From PALSA-612 sp963711315 (GTDB taxonomy: Bacteria > Actinomycetota > Thermoleophilia > Gaiellales > Gaiellaceae), in contig CAVQDQ010000004.1 in assembly GCA_963711315.1 (NCBI GenBank), positions 620,001-684,000 of the forward strand: a stretch of 64,000 nucleotides of DNA, given 5' to 3'. Below the pieces are notes generated by a model that worked only from the letters and a program-made list of their open reading frames with translations, was not told where the DNA came from and ran no database searches. Numbering within the stretch: the first letter of the stretch is position 1; each line of letters starts with the position of its first letter. This document shows positions 24,749 through 34,061 of this stretch, in pieces. Both the position numbers and the translations under genes were made by a program.

Positions 24749-24830
24749 ACCGTGGCGCGCCTGCGCACCACTTCTTCATTGAGACGACGAGCGCGCGCGA
24801 GAGTTGAGCGGTGAGGCAGAATGCCGCCTC

Positions 24831-25898
24831 GTGGAGGTTCTGCTGATCGTGCTGCTCGCCGTCGGGTGGGCGCTCGCCGCCGTGCTCGGCGTGCTGTACC
24901 TCCGCTTGCTCGAGCAGCACGGACGCGCACACCACGAACGTCACCAGCTGGCCGCGCTCGTGCAGGAGCTGACTGCTGAGCCGCCGGACACGCCGATGCT
25001 GCCGGTGGGAAGCGAGGTGCCCGACGTCGCGCTCACCGATCTCGAAGGAGCGGAGCGCCGCCTCGGCAAGTACCGCGGCCAAGACTTCGCGCTTGTCTTC
25101 TTCAACCCCGGCTGCGGCTACTGTCAGCAGCTCGCCCCACAGCTTGGCGAGCTGCCAGATGACTCACGGCATGTGGTCCTCGTGTCGTCGGGTGAAGCAG
25201 AGGAGCTCAGGTCGGTGGCTGCCGAGCATGACTGGAGTTTCGACATCCTGCTCGACCGCGACTACAAGACGATCGAGGCAATGGAAGCGGCGGGGACGCC
25301 CACCGGCTACCTGATCGACGCCGAGGGGAAGGTCGCGTCGATCCAGGCCATGGGCGTCGAGCTCGTGCTGGACATGATCACGAGCTGGCCCGTCTCGCCC
25401 GACGGGAACGGCCGCGCCGGTTCTGCGGGCATGGCTTTGCGGGACACGTCTGGTAGCCGACTCGTCCGCGACGGTCTCGAGCCGGGCACGATCGCGCCGA
25501 CGTTCGTCCTTCCGGACCTCGACGGCACGATGCGCTCGCTCACCGAGTTCCGCGGCAGCAACGTCTTGCTCGTCTTCTCGGACGTCGACTGCGGGCCGTG
25601 CGACGCACTTGCCCCCGACCTCGTTCGCATCGTCAACTCCGGGCTCAGCGACGGGCTGGAGCTCGTGATGATCAGCCGCGGGGAGCAAGAGGAAAACCGC
25701 CGGAAAGCGCAAGAGCACGACTATCCCTTCCCTGTGCTCCTTCAGCGCAGCTGGGAGATATCGAAGCAGTACGGGATGTTCGCGACGCCGATCGCGTTCC
25801 TCATCGACGAGGAAGGCGTGATCACAGAACGTGTCGCGATGGGCGGCCCCGCTATTTGCGAGCTTGCCGCAGGAAGCCCTCGCGAATCAACCGTCTGA
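24831..25898 (+). CDS. Membrane-anchored double thioredoxin (TlpA/ResA-like)
   Basis: An N-terminal membrane helix (residues 1-25) holds two tandem thioredoxin-fold domains of the TlpA/AhpC-TSA type outside the membrane. Domain 1 has NPGCGYCQQL and cis-Pro GTPTGYLID; domain 2 has DVDCGPCDAL and cis-Pro ATPIAFLID. Both CxxC pairs are intact. Such proteins reduce disulfides of exported or cytochrome-maturation substrates, but two active domains in one chain is uncommon. GTG 24831 is taken as start because it leads directly into the helix; a TTG nine codons upstream is possible. The 3' end overlaps the convergent cupin gene by 47 bp. Confidence 0.85.
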   Translation: MEVLLIVLLAVGWALAAVLGVLYLRLLEQHGRAHHERHQLAALVQELTAEPPDTPMLPVGSEVPDVALTDLEGAERRLGKYRGQDFALVFFNPGCGYCQQLAPQLGELPDDSRHVVLVSSGEAEELRSVAAEHDWSFDILLDRDYKTIEAMEAAGTPTGYLIDAEGKVASIQAMGVELVLDMITSWPVSPDGNGRAGSAGMALRDTSGSRLVRDGLEPGTIAPTFVLPDLDGTMRSLTEFRGSNVLLVFSDVDCGPCDALAPDLVRIVNSGLSDGLELVMISRGEQEENRRKAQEHDYPFPVLLQRSWEISKQYGMFATPIAFLIDEEGVITERVAMGGPAICELAAGSPRESTV

Positions 25899-27138
25899 CG
25901 AGCGTCAGCCCGCTCTCGCCGTCGGGAAGCCCCGGAAGGTCGGCCGCCGTGAACGTCCCTTCTCGCGTCGTGACCTCCGCGACGGCCTCGCGCGCATGTT
26001 CCGGAAAGGTGATCGTCTTCCCCTCGAACACGAGGATCGTCTCGTAGAGGTCGGCGACGACCGTCGGCAATCGCTCGACCAGAGTGGCGGGTGTCACGTC
26101 TTCCAGGGTGCGGATGTCCGCCAGTTGTCCCTCGAGCACAGGACGGCGCGTCTGGACGAACTGCTCGCGCCGCCGCCGGGCTACCTCGCCGGGTGCCAAG
26201 CGCTGTTCGAGCATGGCCACGAGGTCGTCGTCCATCTCGCCGCTCTCCGGCACCGAGCGCCGGAAGTCGACCTCCTCGATGCACTCGGCTACGACGGCGC
26301 GTAGGGCATCGATCCACGCGTACGTCAGGACGCCGATGGTGACCGCGAGCGAGAGCGTCTCGGAGGTGAACACCTCGTGCACCCAGCCGCGGGGGAGGTA
26401 GAGCGTGTCACCCGGCCGGAGGACGACGTCGAGCACAGGCTCGCCCTGTGTCACGGCCTCAGGCCTGCGGGTCAGGCCGGGTGACGCCAGCTCGAGCGAA
26501 GGCTCGAAGACGAGCCATCGCTTCTCGCCGACGACCTGGAGCGAGAAGACGTCGTGCGTGTCGTAGTGTCGGGAGAAGCCCTGCGCATCTGGCGGCGTGA
26601 AGTACGCATTCGCCTGCACGGGGTGCGTGAGCTCCGCCTCGAGCGATCGGCAGAACCGCGCCAGTGGGGGGTGGGTGTACTGCAGGCCCTGGAGGGCGAT
26701 GGTCGCCCCGGCGTCGAACGCCGTCAGCACCTTGCCCGTGTCGGCGACATCGGGGAGCGCTGTGGGCGCTCCCGGGAGCTCGACGGTGTACTCGGCGGGA
26801 TCGATGCGAATGCCTTCTATGGCGAGGCGAAATCCCGGGTAGCGCATTCCCCCGGACGTCGCTATCTGCTCTGCGTCGGCGAGCGAGAGGAGGTCGTCGA
26901 ATCGTCCTGCCTCGTCGCGCGGGACGTGCAGCGGCCGACGCTCGAGTATCTCCGAGAAGAACTCGTCCGTCTCGACCGGCTCGATGCACCGCCGGAGCGC
27001 CCCGATAGCCGGCCTCGACCGGGCTGAAGGCGGTCTCGTCAGCTCGGCCGGGCGGTGCCTGGCCGCGGGCAGGCCGTGGAGCGTGTGGATGTCCTCATCC
27101 GCGAGCGTGCCATACGTCTCTCCGGTCACCGACGCCAT
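25852..27138 (-). CDS. JmjC-type cupin oxygenase (ribosomal-oxygenase-like)
   Basis: A 428-residue protein with a JmjC/cupin_4 core, expected to use Fe(II) and 2-oxoglutarate for hydroxylation. The iron triad is visible: RHYDTHDVF supplies His and Asp, and LPRGWVHEV supplies the distal His. FSLQVVGEKRWLVF is the conserved strand between them, as in the RoxA/NO66/MINA group that hydroxylates ribosomal proteins. The C-terminal 150 residues are helical and resemble the dimerisation/winged-helix part of that group. Substrate is not shown; bacterial relatives often act on ribosomal protein uL16, but that is family knowledge only. Confidence 0.8.
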   Translation of the reverse strand: MASVTGETYGTLADEDIHTLHGLPAARHRPAELTRPPSARSRPAIGALRRCIEPVETDEFFSEILERRPLHVPRDEAGRFDDLLSLADAEQIATSGGMRYPGFRLAIEGIRIDPAEYTVELPGAPTALPDVADTGKVLTAFDAGATIALQGLQYTHPPLARFCRSLEAELTHPVQANAYFTPPDAQGFSRHYDTHDVFSLQVVGEKRWLVFEPSLELASPGLTRRPEAVTQGEPVLDVVLRPGDTLYLPRGWVHEVFTSETLSLAVTIGVLTYAWIDALRAVVAECIEEVDFRRSVPESGEMDDDLVAMLEQRLAPGEVARRRREQFVQTRRPVLEGQLADIRTLEDVTPATLVERLPTVVADLYETILVFEGKTITFPEHAREAVAEVTTREGTFTAADLPGLPDGESGLTLVRRLIREGFLRQARK

Positions 27139-27190
27139 GCGCGCGGGAGTCTAATCGCAGCATCGACCACCCACGGCGTTCAAAGAACGG

Positions 27191-27216
27191 CGAAGGGCTC
27201 CCGCGGGAGCCCTTCG
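27191..27216 (-). terminator. Terminator between the Cys-rich gene and the cupin gene
   Basis: A perfect 26-bp palindrome (CGAAGGGCTCCCG and its complement) lies 34 bp past the stop of the Cys-rich gene. On the minus strand it is followed by CCGTTCTTTG. It should end the Cys-rich transcript before the cupin start at 27138. Confidence 0.65.
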
Positions 27217-27249
27217 GATTCTCGTGACGCTTTCGTACGGGCGCTAGGA

Positions 27250-27744
27250 CTAGTCTTCGCCCTCGCCGAGCGGCGGGCCCTGGCTGCAGGGCCACGCGCA
27301 GATGCTCGTGACCACCTCGAACTGCTGCGCCTGGTTGGGGCCTGCTCGGCGTGAGCCTGCGATCTGCGAAAGGTCGACGCAGCGCTTGACGCAGAGCTGC
27401 CCGGCCTGCCAGTCGCAGTCGTACTTCGTCGAGCACTTGATCATCCCGAGATCCGGGCGATCCTCGACGCAGTGCACTCCCGGCGACCGGGAGTCCGAGG
27501 CACAAACACAAAGAGCGCCGAAGCTGTCCTCGCCCTTGCTGGTTCCGCACTGGCGAATCTGACGCCCGCAGACGTCACCGGAACCGCGGGCGCAAATGCC
27601 GGGCGGAGCGAGCTTCCGCCCGCCGCTCGCAGTCCCTGGCAGAAGCCAGGCTGCGGCTCCTCCGGCGGCGCCCAGGGCGCCGAGCTTGATCGCCTTGCGG
27701 CGGGAGATCCTCGTGGTCTCGACGCCGCCTTCAGACTCGGTCAT
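27250..27744 (-). CDS. Tat-exported protein with 12 cysteines
   Basis: A 164-residue protein with a clear twin-arginine signal (SRRKAIKLGALGAAGG) and a mature part of about 120 residues holding 12 Cys, enough for six disulfides or a metal cluster. Cys pairs include CVC, CVKRC and CAWPC. No named family. Use of Tat suggests folding or cofactor loading before export. Neighbouring genes on this strand encode a cupin oxygenase downstream; a double thioredoxin lies further on. Function unknown. Confidence 0.75.
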   Translation of the reverse strand: MTESEGGVETTRISRRKAIKLGALGAAGGAAAWLLPGTASGGRKLAPPGICARGSGDVCGRQIRQCGTSKGEDSFGALCVCASDSRSPGVHCVEDRPDLGMIKCSTKYDCDWQAGQLCVKRCVDLSQIAGSRRAGPNQAQQFEVVTSICAWPCSQGPPLGEGED

Positions 27745-27815
27745 GTGACTCCTCTCCTTGTCGCCGACGCTCCGGTGCAGAACTCGGTACCGGTTGATAA
27801 CAGATCGTTCCAGCC

Positions 27816-28247
27816 GTGTCTACCGCCTCCCGCCGGGATTTCCTGCTACGAGAGATAAGACTACGGCCGGTGCATGACGCCATCCGCGCTCTGACCTCGG
27901 CCTACTCCCGACGACGTGCTCGCCGCGCGATGCGCGACGGCATGATCTATCGGCATCCGATGGATACGCCCGCCGGGAAGATCCGAACCTGGGCGACGGT
28001 GAGCGTCGAGGGCTCGACGGTCACCCTGAACGATGTCAGCATCTATCCCGAGCGACCGGGGGATCCGGCTATCGACATCGGGCTACGGGAGCTCGTCCGC
28101 CTGCGGGACGAGGTGGCGGCCAACGCCGCGCTCGCTGGTTACGAAACGCTGCGCATCAAGGCCCTGCGGACAGATCGATTCCAGGCCGCCGACCGCCACC
28201 CGCTCGTCGACGTCGACGTCGACCTCGCCCCCTACCGGTCGCGCTAG
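27816..28247 (+). CDS. Hypothetical protein with alpha/beta C-terminal domain
   Basis: A 143-residue ORF with a basic N-terminus (SRRRARRAMRDG) and a compact C-terminal domain: VTLNDVSIYPERPGD, a helix LRELVRLRDEVAANAALAGYE, then TLRIKALR and HPLVDVDVDL. The strand-helix-strand order faintly recalls C-terminal domains of polymorphic-toxin-like proteins, but I cannot confirm this. The start is GTG 27816; an internal ATG is possible. It converges on the CHRD gene with a 4-bp overlap of stops. Confidence 0.55.
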   Translation: MSTASRRDFLLREIRLRPVHDAIRALTSAYSRRRARRAMRDGMIYRHPMDTPAGKIRTWATVSVEGSTVTLNDVSIYPERPGDPAIDIGLRELVRLRDEVAANAALAGYETLRIKALRTDRFQAADRHPLVDVDVDLAPYRSR

Positions 28248-28900
28248 CCGCTCGGGACGGCGATGACCGGGATCTTGTTGGCCTGGCCCGGCTTGATCGG
28301 GTTGGGCTGCCGGTTGTTCGGCGGAGCGCCCGATGTCACCGGCGAGCGCCGCGTGATCGGCCCGCGCAGCTCGCCCGCGGGGTTCGCGGCCGTCGCGACG
28401 TTGACGTAGAGGTTAGCCGTGCGCAGCGCGGTCACCTGCGCCTGCGTGAGGCTCGGAAGCGTGCCGCCGACGAGAGTCGTGCCCGCAATCCCCGCGCCGG
28501 CCGCACTCGTGACGTTGCACGGACTGCAGAGCGTGAGGAACACGGAACTGGCGGTCGCGCTTACCTCACCCGACCGGATCTCGACACCGGTGATGGGGCC
28601 GGTCGTGTTCTGCACGCCGATCGCCCAGAAGAAGCGCCAAGAGAAGTTCGGACGTTCTCCTCTGCTACCGGAACCGCTACGCAGGAGCGCGCCCAGGAAG
28701 CGTCCTGTCGCGGTCGATGCCACCTGGATCCCAGGCACCTGACTTGCGCTGAGGATGGCGCGGAGCGGAATCGCAACGGCCGGCACGCTGCCGCCCGGAG
28801 GCGTCGCCGGCCGGGGTGTAGCCGCAACAGCGGAGCCTGCGGCCAGTACTCCTGCGATTGCAGCGGCACCGACCCAGAGTTGAATGGTCTTCTTCGCCAT
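28244..28900 (-). CDS. Secreted CHRD-domain protein
   Basis: A 218-residue exported protein. The signal helix is at residues 5-26 (QLWVGAAAIAGVLAAGSAVA), followed by a CHRD domain ending in the diagnostic NLYVNVATAANPAGELRGPI. One Cys-x2-Cys pair (CSPCNV) lies inside. CHRD domains are beta-structured extracellular modules whose bacterial role is unknown. ATG at 28900 is chosen because it precedes the signal helix directly; the open frame extends 30 codons further. Confidence 0.82.
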   Translation of the reverse strand: MAKKTIQLWVGAAAIAGVLAAGSAVAATPRPATPPGGSVPAVAIPLRAILSASQVPGIQVASTATGRFLGALLRSGSGSRGERPNFSWRFFWAIGVQNTTGPITGVEIRSGEVSATASSVFLTLCSPCNVTSAAGAGIAGTTLVGGTLPSLTQAQVTALRTANLYVNVATAANPAGELRGPITRRSPVTSGAPPNNRQPNPIKPGQANKIPVIAVPSG

Positions 28901-28988
28901 TCCCGAATTGTTATAGCGCCATCGTGGCCGCCGGCGACGTAAATTTGGCGTAAAGCGGCTCTTCGTGGGGACGGGATAGCCTGGCGCC

Positions 28989-29898
28989 ATGCACGCTCAT
29001 GGCCACGAGCACGAGCGATTGCGCGCCGACCGGCGCGCGCTCTCCGTGGCCCTGCTGCTCATCTCCTCGTTCCTGGTCGTGGAGGTCGTGGTCGGCCTGC
29101 TCGCCGACTCGCTCGCGGTGCTCGCCGACGCCGGGCACATGCTCTCCGACGCTGCATCCCTCGCGCTCGCGCTGTTCGCGGCCTGGCTCGCCGGCCGGCC
29201 GCCGACGCCCCAGCGGAGCTTCGGCTACCGGCGGGCCGAGATCCTCGCCGCGCTCGCAAACGGCGTAACCTGCTCGTCGTCGTCGCGATCTGGATCTTCG
29301 TGGCGGCGGCGCGACGGCTCTCTGATCCTCCGGAGGTCGAGGGCGGCTGGGTGCTCGTCGTGGGCATCGGTCGGGCTCACCGTCAATCTCGCCGCCGCTG
29401 CCGTGCTCCAGCGCAGCGGGCAGTCACAGCCTTAACGTTCGCGGTGCGCTGCTCCACGTGCTCGCCGACCTGCTGGGGGTCGGTCGGCGTGATCGTCGCG
29501 GGGCTCGTCGGTGCTGACCACCGGCTGGGAGCTCGCCGACCCGCTCGTCGCGCTGCTGATCGGCGTGCTCATTCTCGCCAGCGCCTGGCGGCTGCTCAGC
29601 GAGTCGGTCGGCATCCTCCTCGAGGCAACCCCCTCGGGCATGGTCGCGGAAGACGTTGGTCGGACGATCGCGGGAGTGCCGCAGGTCGTGGAGGTTCACG
29701 ATCTCCATGTCTGGACGATCACGTCCGGCTTCGCGGCGCTCTCGGCGCATGTCCTCGTGGATCCGGGTGCCGACTGCCACGCCATCCGCCGGCGGATCGA
29801 GGCTCTGCTACGCGAGCGGTTCGCCCTCGAGCACACGACGCTCCAGGTCGATCACGCCGGCCTCACGACCACGGCGAGCGTCGGAGCTCAAGCGGTGA
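28989..29898 (+). pseudogene. Cation diffusion facilitator (CzcD/ZitB type) with several frameshifts
   Basis: Zn2+/Co2+/Cd2+ exporter of the CDF family. It has an N-terminal His cluster (MHAHGHEHE), first metal site ADAGHMLSD, then motifs FGYRRAEILAALANG, LTVNLAAAAVL, second site HVLADLLG and a C-terminal cytoplasmic domain with VEVHDLHVWTI and LEHTTLQVDHAG. The reading frame changes near 29265, 29370, 29425, 29480 and 29507, several at GGGG runs. Every domain is present, so consensus error is likely. The end is uncertain and abuts or overlaps the convergent methyltransferase. Confidence 0.72.
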
Positions 29899-30706
29899 GC
29901 GACGTAGAGCACGTCGGCCCGCGTCGGGCTGACGGTGCCGCCGCCCGCCTAGATCCGTCGCCTGAAACGCGTTCGAAGAGCTCTTCACGGACATCGTCCT
30001 GGAGCGCGCGGTACGTGGACATCGTGGCGAGTAGCGCAACGTACCGGTCGGCGTCGTAGGTGAGATCCGAGCGGTAGGTCTTTCGGATGACACTGCTGAA
30101 GTACCCGCCAGCCGTGAAGTCGCCCGAGCGATCGCGCAAATCGTCGACGTGACGTCGTGGGTCGGCCGCGCCGGTCACGGCCTCGTGGTCCTCGCTCGAG
30201 CGCGAGCCACGTCGCGTCTGCATCGTCGTACACGACGAATGCGGAGCCGAACACGCCGAGCGATCCGCCGGCGCGCAGCATTGACGAAGACTTCGCGAAC
30301 CGAACGTCGGGGTCGAGCCAGTGGAACGCGTTGAAGGAGACGACCGCATCGAAGAGCTCGCCGCCTGCGTCCCAGTCCTCGAACGACGACGTGACGATCT
30401 CGACCTCCGGGTACGCCGCCAGCTTGTGGCGTGCGAGCTCCGCGAGGTTCGACCCCAGGTCGACGGCCAGGACCGAGAAGCCGCGCTCGGCAAGCGGCAG
30501 TCGTCGCCTGTCCGGTGCCGCAACCGATCTCGAGCAGGCGTGCGCCGGGGCTCACAGCGGGCCAGCTCGACTAGGTCGTCAAACACCTGCGCCGGAGCCA
30601 CGGGCCGCGCGTCTTCATAGCCCTCGGCCACCGTGTCGAACGTCGCTCGCAGCCGGTGTCGCTGGGAGTCCTCCGCCAGTTGAAGCGTTCCTATCACGCC
30701 GCTCAC
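29888..30706 (-). pseudogene. Class I SAM-dependent methyltransferase with frameshifts
   Basis: Begins with GTG at 30706 and FDTVAEGYEDARP, typical of UbiE-like methyltransferases. SAM motif I (LLEIGCGTGQAT) lies in a second frame after a shift near 30555. Later pieces (SMLRAGGSLGVFGSAF, YRSDLTYDADRYVALLATMSTY) need further shifts. A last segment, SPTRADVLYVAH, again lies in another frame near 29900. All motifs are conserved, so this may be an intact gene with a poor consensus. Substrate unknown. Confidence 0.65.
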
Positions 30707-30726
30707 CCGACCGGTAGCCTGCCGCC

Positions 30727-32803
30727 GTGACGCTCACGATCCTCGAGGGGACGACCTTCTGCATCTGCGACGAGCGGGGCGACCTCGGGGACGAGACCGG
30801 CGGCTTCTTTGCCGACGACACGCGCTTCCTCTCCGTCTTCCGCCTGACCATCGAGGGACGTCTGCCGCTGCTGCTGACCTCGGACAAGGTCGAGTACTAC
30901 TCCGCCGCCTTCTTCCTTCGCAACCCGCTCGATCGAGACGCTGCCGCAGGACACGCTCTCGATCGCCCGCTCACGCTTTGTCGGCGATTCCATGCAGGAC
31001 CACATCACGATCCAGAACCAGGGCGGCGAACGGGTCTCGTTCCAGGTCGCGCTCGAGATCGGCTCGGACTTCGCTGACATCTTCACGGTGAAGTCGTATG
31101 ACTTCTCGTTCGGCGACCCGCTGAAGGCGCCGCCGCTGCCGCCGCTTGCCGAGCCGCACTTCGACGCCGAGGCCGGCCAGTTCCTTCTGGCGGACCCAGC
31201 CGGCAGCGCCGCGACGCAGGTGATCCTCTCGCAGCCGCCGAGCCGCGTGGAGGGGGCGTGGGCGACGTACACGATCGAGCTCGAGCCGCGCGAGCGCTGG
31301 GAGCTCGTCGTCGACGTCGTGCCCTCGCCGTCGGGTGAGGTCGTGCATCCCAAGACGGCCGAGCGGCGCTTCGGCGAGGAGCTTCAGCACGTGCGCGACT
31401 CGCTCACCACCTGGCAGCTCCGGGTGCCGCAGCTGCGGGCGGAATGGGACGACCTCGAGCGCGCCTTCTCGCAGTCGATCTCGGACCTCGCCGCGCTACG
31501 CATCCGCGCGAAGGACAACGGGCGCGTTGCCGTCGGGCGGCTGCCCGCGGCCGGCATGCCGTGGTTCATGACGGTGTTCGGCCGCGACTCGATCGTCACG
31601 GGCATCCAGACGATGCTGCTCGGCCCGGAGCTGGCACGCAGCGTCATCGAGGAGCTGGCCGAGCTGCAGGCGACCGAGGACGATCCGGACGTGGACGCCG
31701 AGCCTGGGAAGATCGTGCACGAGGTTCGGCACGGCAAGGCCTCGGCGGCGTGGTTCTCGCGCTACTACGGCACGGTCGACGCGACGCCGCTCTATCTCAT
31801 ACTGCTCTCGGAGGTCTGGCGGTGGACCGACGACACAGGGCTCGTGACGAAGCTGCGCGAGCCCGCCATGCGTGCGCTCGAGTGGATCGACCGCTACGGC
31901 GATCGCGACGGCGACGGCTTCGTCGAGTATCGGAAACGCTCGCCGCGCGGGCTCGACAACCAGTCTTGGAAGGACTCGCACGACTCGCAGCGCTTCACGG
32001 ACGGCCGGGTCGCCGAGCCGCCGATCGCGCCCTGCGAGGTACAGGGCTACGTGTTCGATGCGAAGCAGCGCATGGCAGAGATCGCGCGCGAGGCCTGGCG
32101 GGACCGCGAGCTCGGCGATCGGCTCGACCGTGAGGCCAAGGAGCTGCGGCGGGCGTTCAACGAGGCGTACTGGGTCGAGGAACGCGGCGGCTACTACGCC
32201 CTCGCGCTCGACGGCGACAAGCGTCCCGTCGACTCCATGTGCTCGAACATGGGCCATCTGCTCTGGAGTGGGATCGTTTCCGCCGAGCGCGCGGATGCGG
32301 TGGTCGACCGGCTGATGGGCGAGGAGCTGTGGTCGGGATGGGGGGTGCGCACGATGTCCTCCGGGGACGCGGCCTACAACCCGCTCGCGTACCACAACGG
32401 AACTGTCTGGCCCCACGACAATTCGTTGATCGCGCTCGGCCTCGCCCGCTACCGGCGCTGGCCCGAGGCTCAGAAGATCGTGCAGCGCATGTTGCAGGCG
32501 GCCGCGTACCTCGATCACCAGCTGCCGGAGGTGTTCGCCGGCATGCCGCGGGCGGAGACGCCGTTCCCCATCGCCTATCCCACCGCCGCGCGGCCCCAGG
32601 CATGGGCGGCCGCGGCGCCGATCCTCCTGCTGCGCGTGCTGTTGGGTCTCGAGCCGTCGCGCCGCCGGCATACGCTCGAGACGGCGGCGCCGGTGGAGCT
32701 GCCGTCCTGGGTGGGAGCGCTGCGGCTGGCGGGTGTGCCGTGCTTCGACCGGCGCTGGTCGGTGCGCGTCGACCACGGGTACGTCAGAGTCGAGCCCGAG
32801 TGA
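30727..32803 (+). CDS. Glycogen-debranching-type glucosidase, one frameshift
   Basis: An amylo-alpha-1,6-glucosidase-like protein of about 690 residues. An N-terminal GDE_N-like beta domain (GDETGGFFADDTRFLS) is followed by an (alpha/alpha)6 catalytic domain with GMPWFMTVFGRDS, GLDNQSWKDSHDS and YHNGTVWPHDN. Such enzymes trim alpha-glucans, or glucosylglycerate-like storage sugars in some actinobacteria. Frame changes at about 30931: RNPL joins IETLPQDTLSIARS. The stop overlaps the GTG of the glycosyltransferase gene (GTGA), so the two are coupled. The start diverges from the methyltransferase with 20 bp between. Confidence 0.85.
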
Positions 32804-33834
32804 AAGTCGCTCTGATCAGTCCGGTCTGGTTTCCGGTGCCGCCGACGGGCTACGGGGGCATCGAGTGGATCGTGTGGCTGCTCGCCGACGGGCTGGTCGA
32901 CGCCGGCGCCGACGTCACGCTCTTCGCGTCGGGCGACTCGCACACGAAGGCGAAGCTCGAGTCGGTGTACGAGACGGCGCCGAGCGAGCTGATCGGCACG
33001 TCGATCGTGGAGCTCCACCACTGCCTCCACTGCTACGAGCGGGCCGACGAGTTCGATGTCATCAACGACCACTCCGGGCTGCCGGCCGCGGCGCTGGGCG
33101 GGGCGCTCGAGACACCGACTCTGCACACCGTCCACGGCCCGCTCGACGCGATCGGCGGCGTTGTCTACGAGCAGATCGCGCGCGTCTCGCCGCAGGTGGG
33201 GCTGATCTCGATCTCCATCAATCAGCGCGCGCCCAAGCCGGATCTGCCCTGGGCGGCCAACTGCCCGAACGCGCTCGACCTCTCGCTCTATCCCATGAAG
33301 CCACACCACGGCGACTACCTCCTCTTCATCGGGCGCATGAGCCCGGACAAGGGTTGCCACCGGGCGATCGACATCGCCGTCACGGCGGGACTGCCGCTGA
33401 AGATCGCCGGCAAGCGGCGGGAGCCGGCGGAGATCGCGTACTTCGAGGAGTTCGTGCGGCCGCACCTCACGCCGGAGATCGAGTACCTCGGCGAGGTGAC
33501 GCACGGCGAGAAGGTGGAGCTGCTCCAGCACGCGCGGGCGACGCTCTTCCCCATCGAGTGGGAGGAGCCGTTCGGCCTGGTGATGATCGAGTCGATGGCG
33601 TGCGGCACGCCGGTCATTGCAACGCGCATCGGCGCGGTGCCCGAGGTGATCGAGCACGGCCGCAGCGGCATCATCGTCGACGACTACCACGAGATGGCGG
33701 CGGCGCTCGAGGAGGCGGACAAGCTCGAGCCCGAGGACCTGCGGCGCTTCGCCGAGGAGCACTACTCGCCGGAGCGCATGGTGGCCGACTACCTGCAGGC
33801 GTACGACGACCACATCGAGCGGCGCCGAGGCTGA
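32800..33834 (+). CDS. GT4-family glycosyltransferase
   Basis: A 344-residue GT-B retaining glycosyltransferase. The N-terminal domain opens VKVALISPVWFPVPPTGYGG; the glycine-rich loop binds the sugar nucleotide. The C-terminal domain has LLFIGRMSPDKG and FPIEWEEPFGLVMIESMACG, the GT4 E-x7-E signature. Start GTG 32800 overlaps the debranching-enzyme stop. Acting with a debranching enzyme, it may build or modify a storage glucan or compatible-solute sugar, though the acceptor is not evident. BolA starts 3 bp later. Confidence 0.9.
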   Translation: MKVALISPVWFPVPPTGYGGIEWIVWLLADGLVDAGADVTLFASGDSHTKAKLESVYETAPSELIGTSIVELHHCLHCYERADEFDVINDHSGLPAAALGGALETPTLHTVHGPLDAIGGVVYEQIARVSPQVGLISISINQRAPKPDLPWAANCPNALDLSLYPMKPHHGDYLLFIGRMSPDKGCHRAIDIAVTAGLPLKIAGKRREPAEIAYFEEFVRPHLTPEIEYLGEVTHGEKVELLQHARATLFPIEWEEPFGLVMIESMACGTPVIATRIGAVPEVIEHGRSGIIVDDYHEMAAALEEADKLEPEDLRRFAEEHYSPERMVADYLQAYDDHIERRRG

Positions 33835-33836
33835 CG

Positions 33837-34061
33837 ATGCTGGAGCCGCTCTTGCGGGCCGCCTTTCCCGACGCGAGCGTCGTCGATGTCGTCGACCGCA
33901 CCGGCGGCGGCGACCACTTCCACGTCACCGTCGTCAGCAGGCAGTTCGAGGGCCTGTCGCTCGTCGAGCAGCACAAGCTCGTCTACGCGGCGCTCGCGGA
34001 GCCGCTTGCGGATGGCACCATTCACGAGTTGCGGATAACAACGAGAGTGGAGGGCACATGA
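33837..34061 (+). CDS. BolA-family protein
   Basis: A 74-residue BolA/IbaG-type protein. The conserved core GGGDHFHVTVVS and LVEQHKLVYAAL supplies the His residues that bind a shared [2Fe-2S] cluster with a monothiol glutaredoxin. It is coupled by ATGA overlap to exactly such a glutaredoxin gene. Family knowledge places this pair in iron-sulfur cluster trafficking and iron or redox sensing. ATG 33837 is the only start that gives the BolA N-terminus. Confidence 0.9.
   Translation: MLEPLLRAAFPDASVVDVVDRTGGGDHFHVTVVSRQFEGLSLVEQHKLVYAALAEPLADGTIHELRITTRVEGT

Noticed and set aside
31496..32776. 426-codon minus-strand frame opposite the debranching enzyme
   Set aside because: Shadow of a conserved plus-strand gene in GC-rich DNA; Arg/Ala/Gly-rich with no motif.
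32575..33813. 412-codon minus-strand frame opposite the GT4 gene
   Set aside because: Same shadow effect; the plus strand carries intact GT4 motifs.
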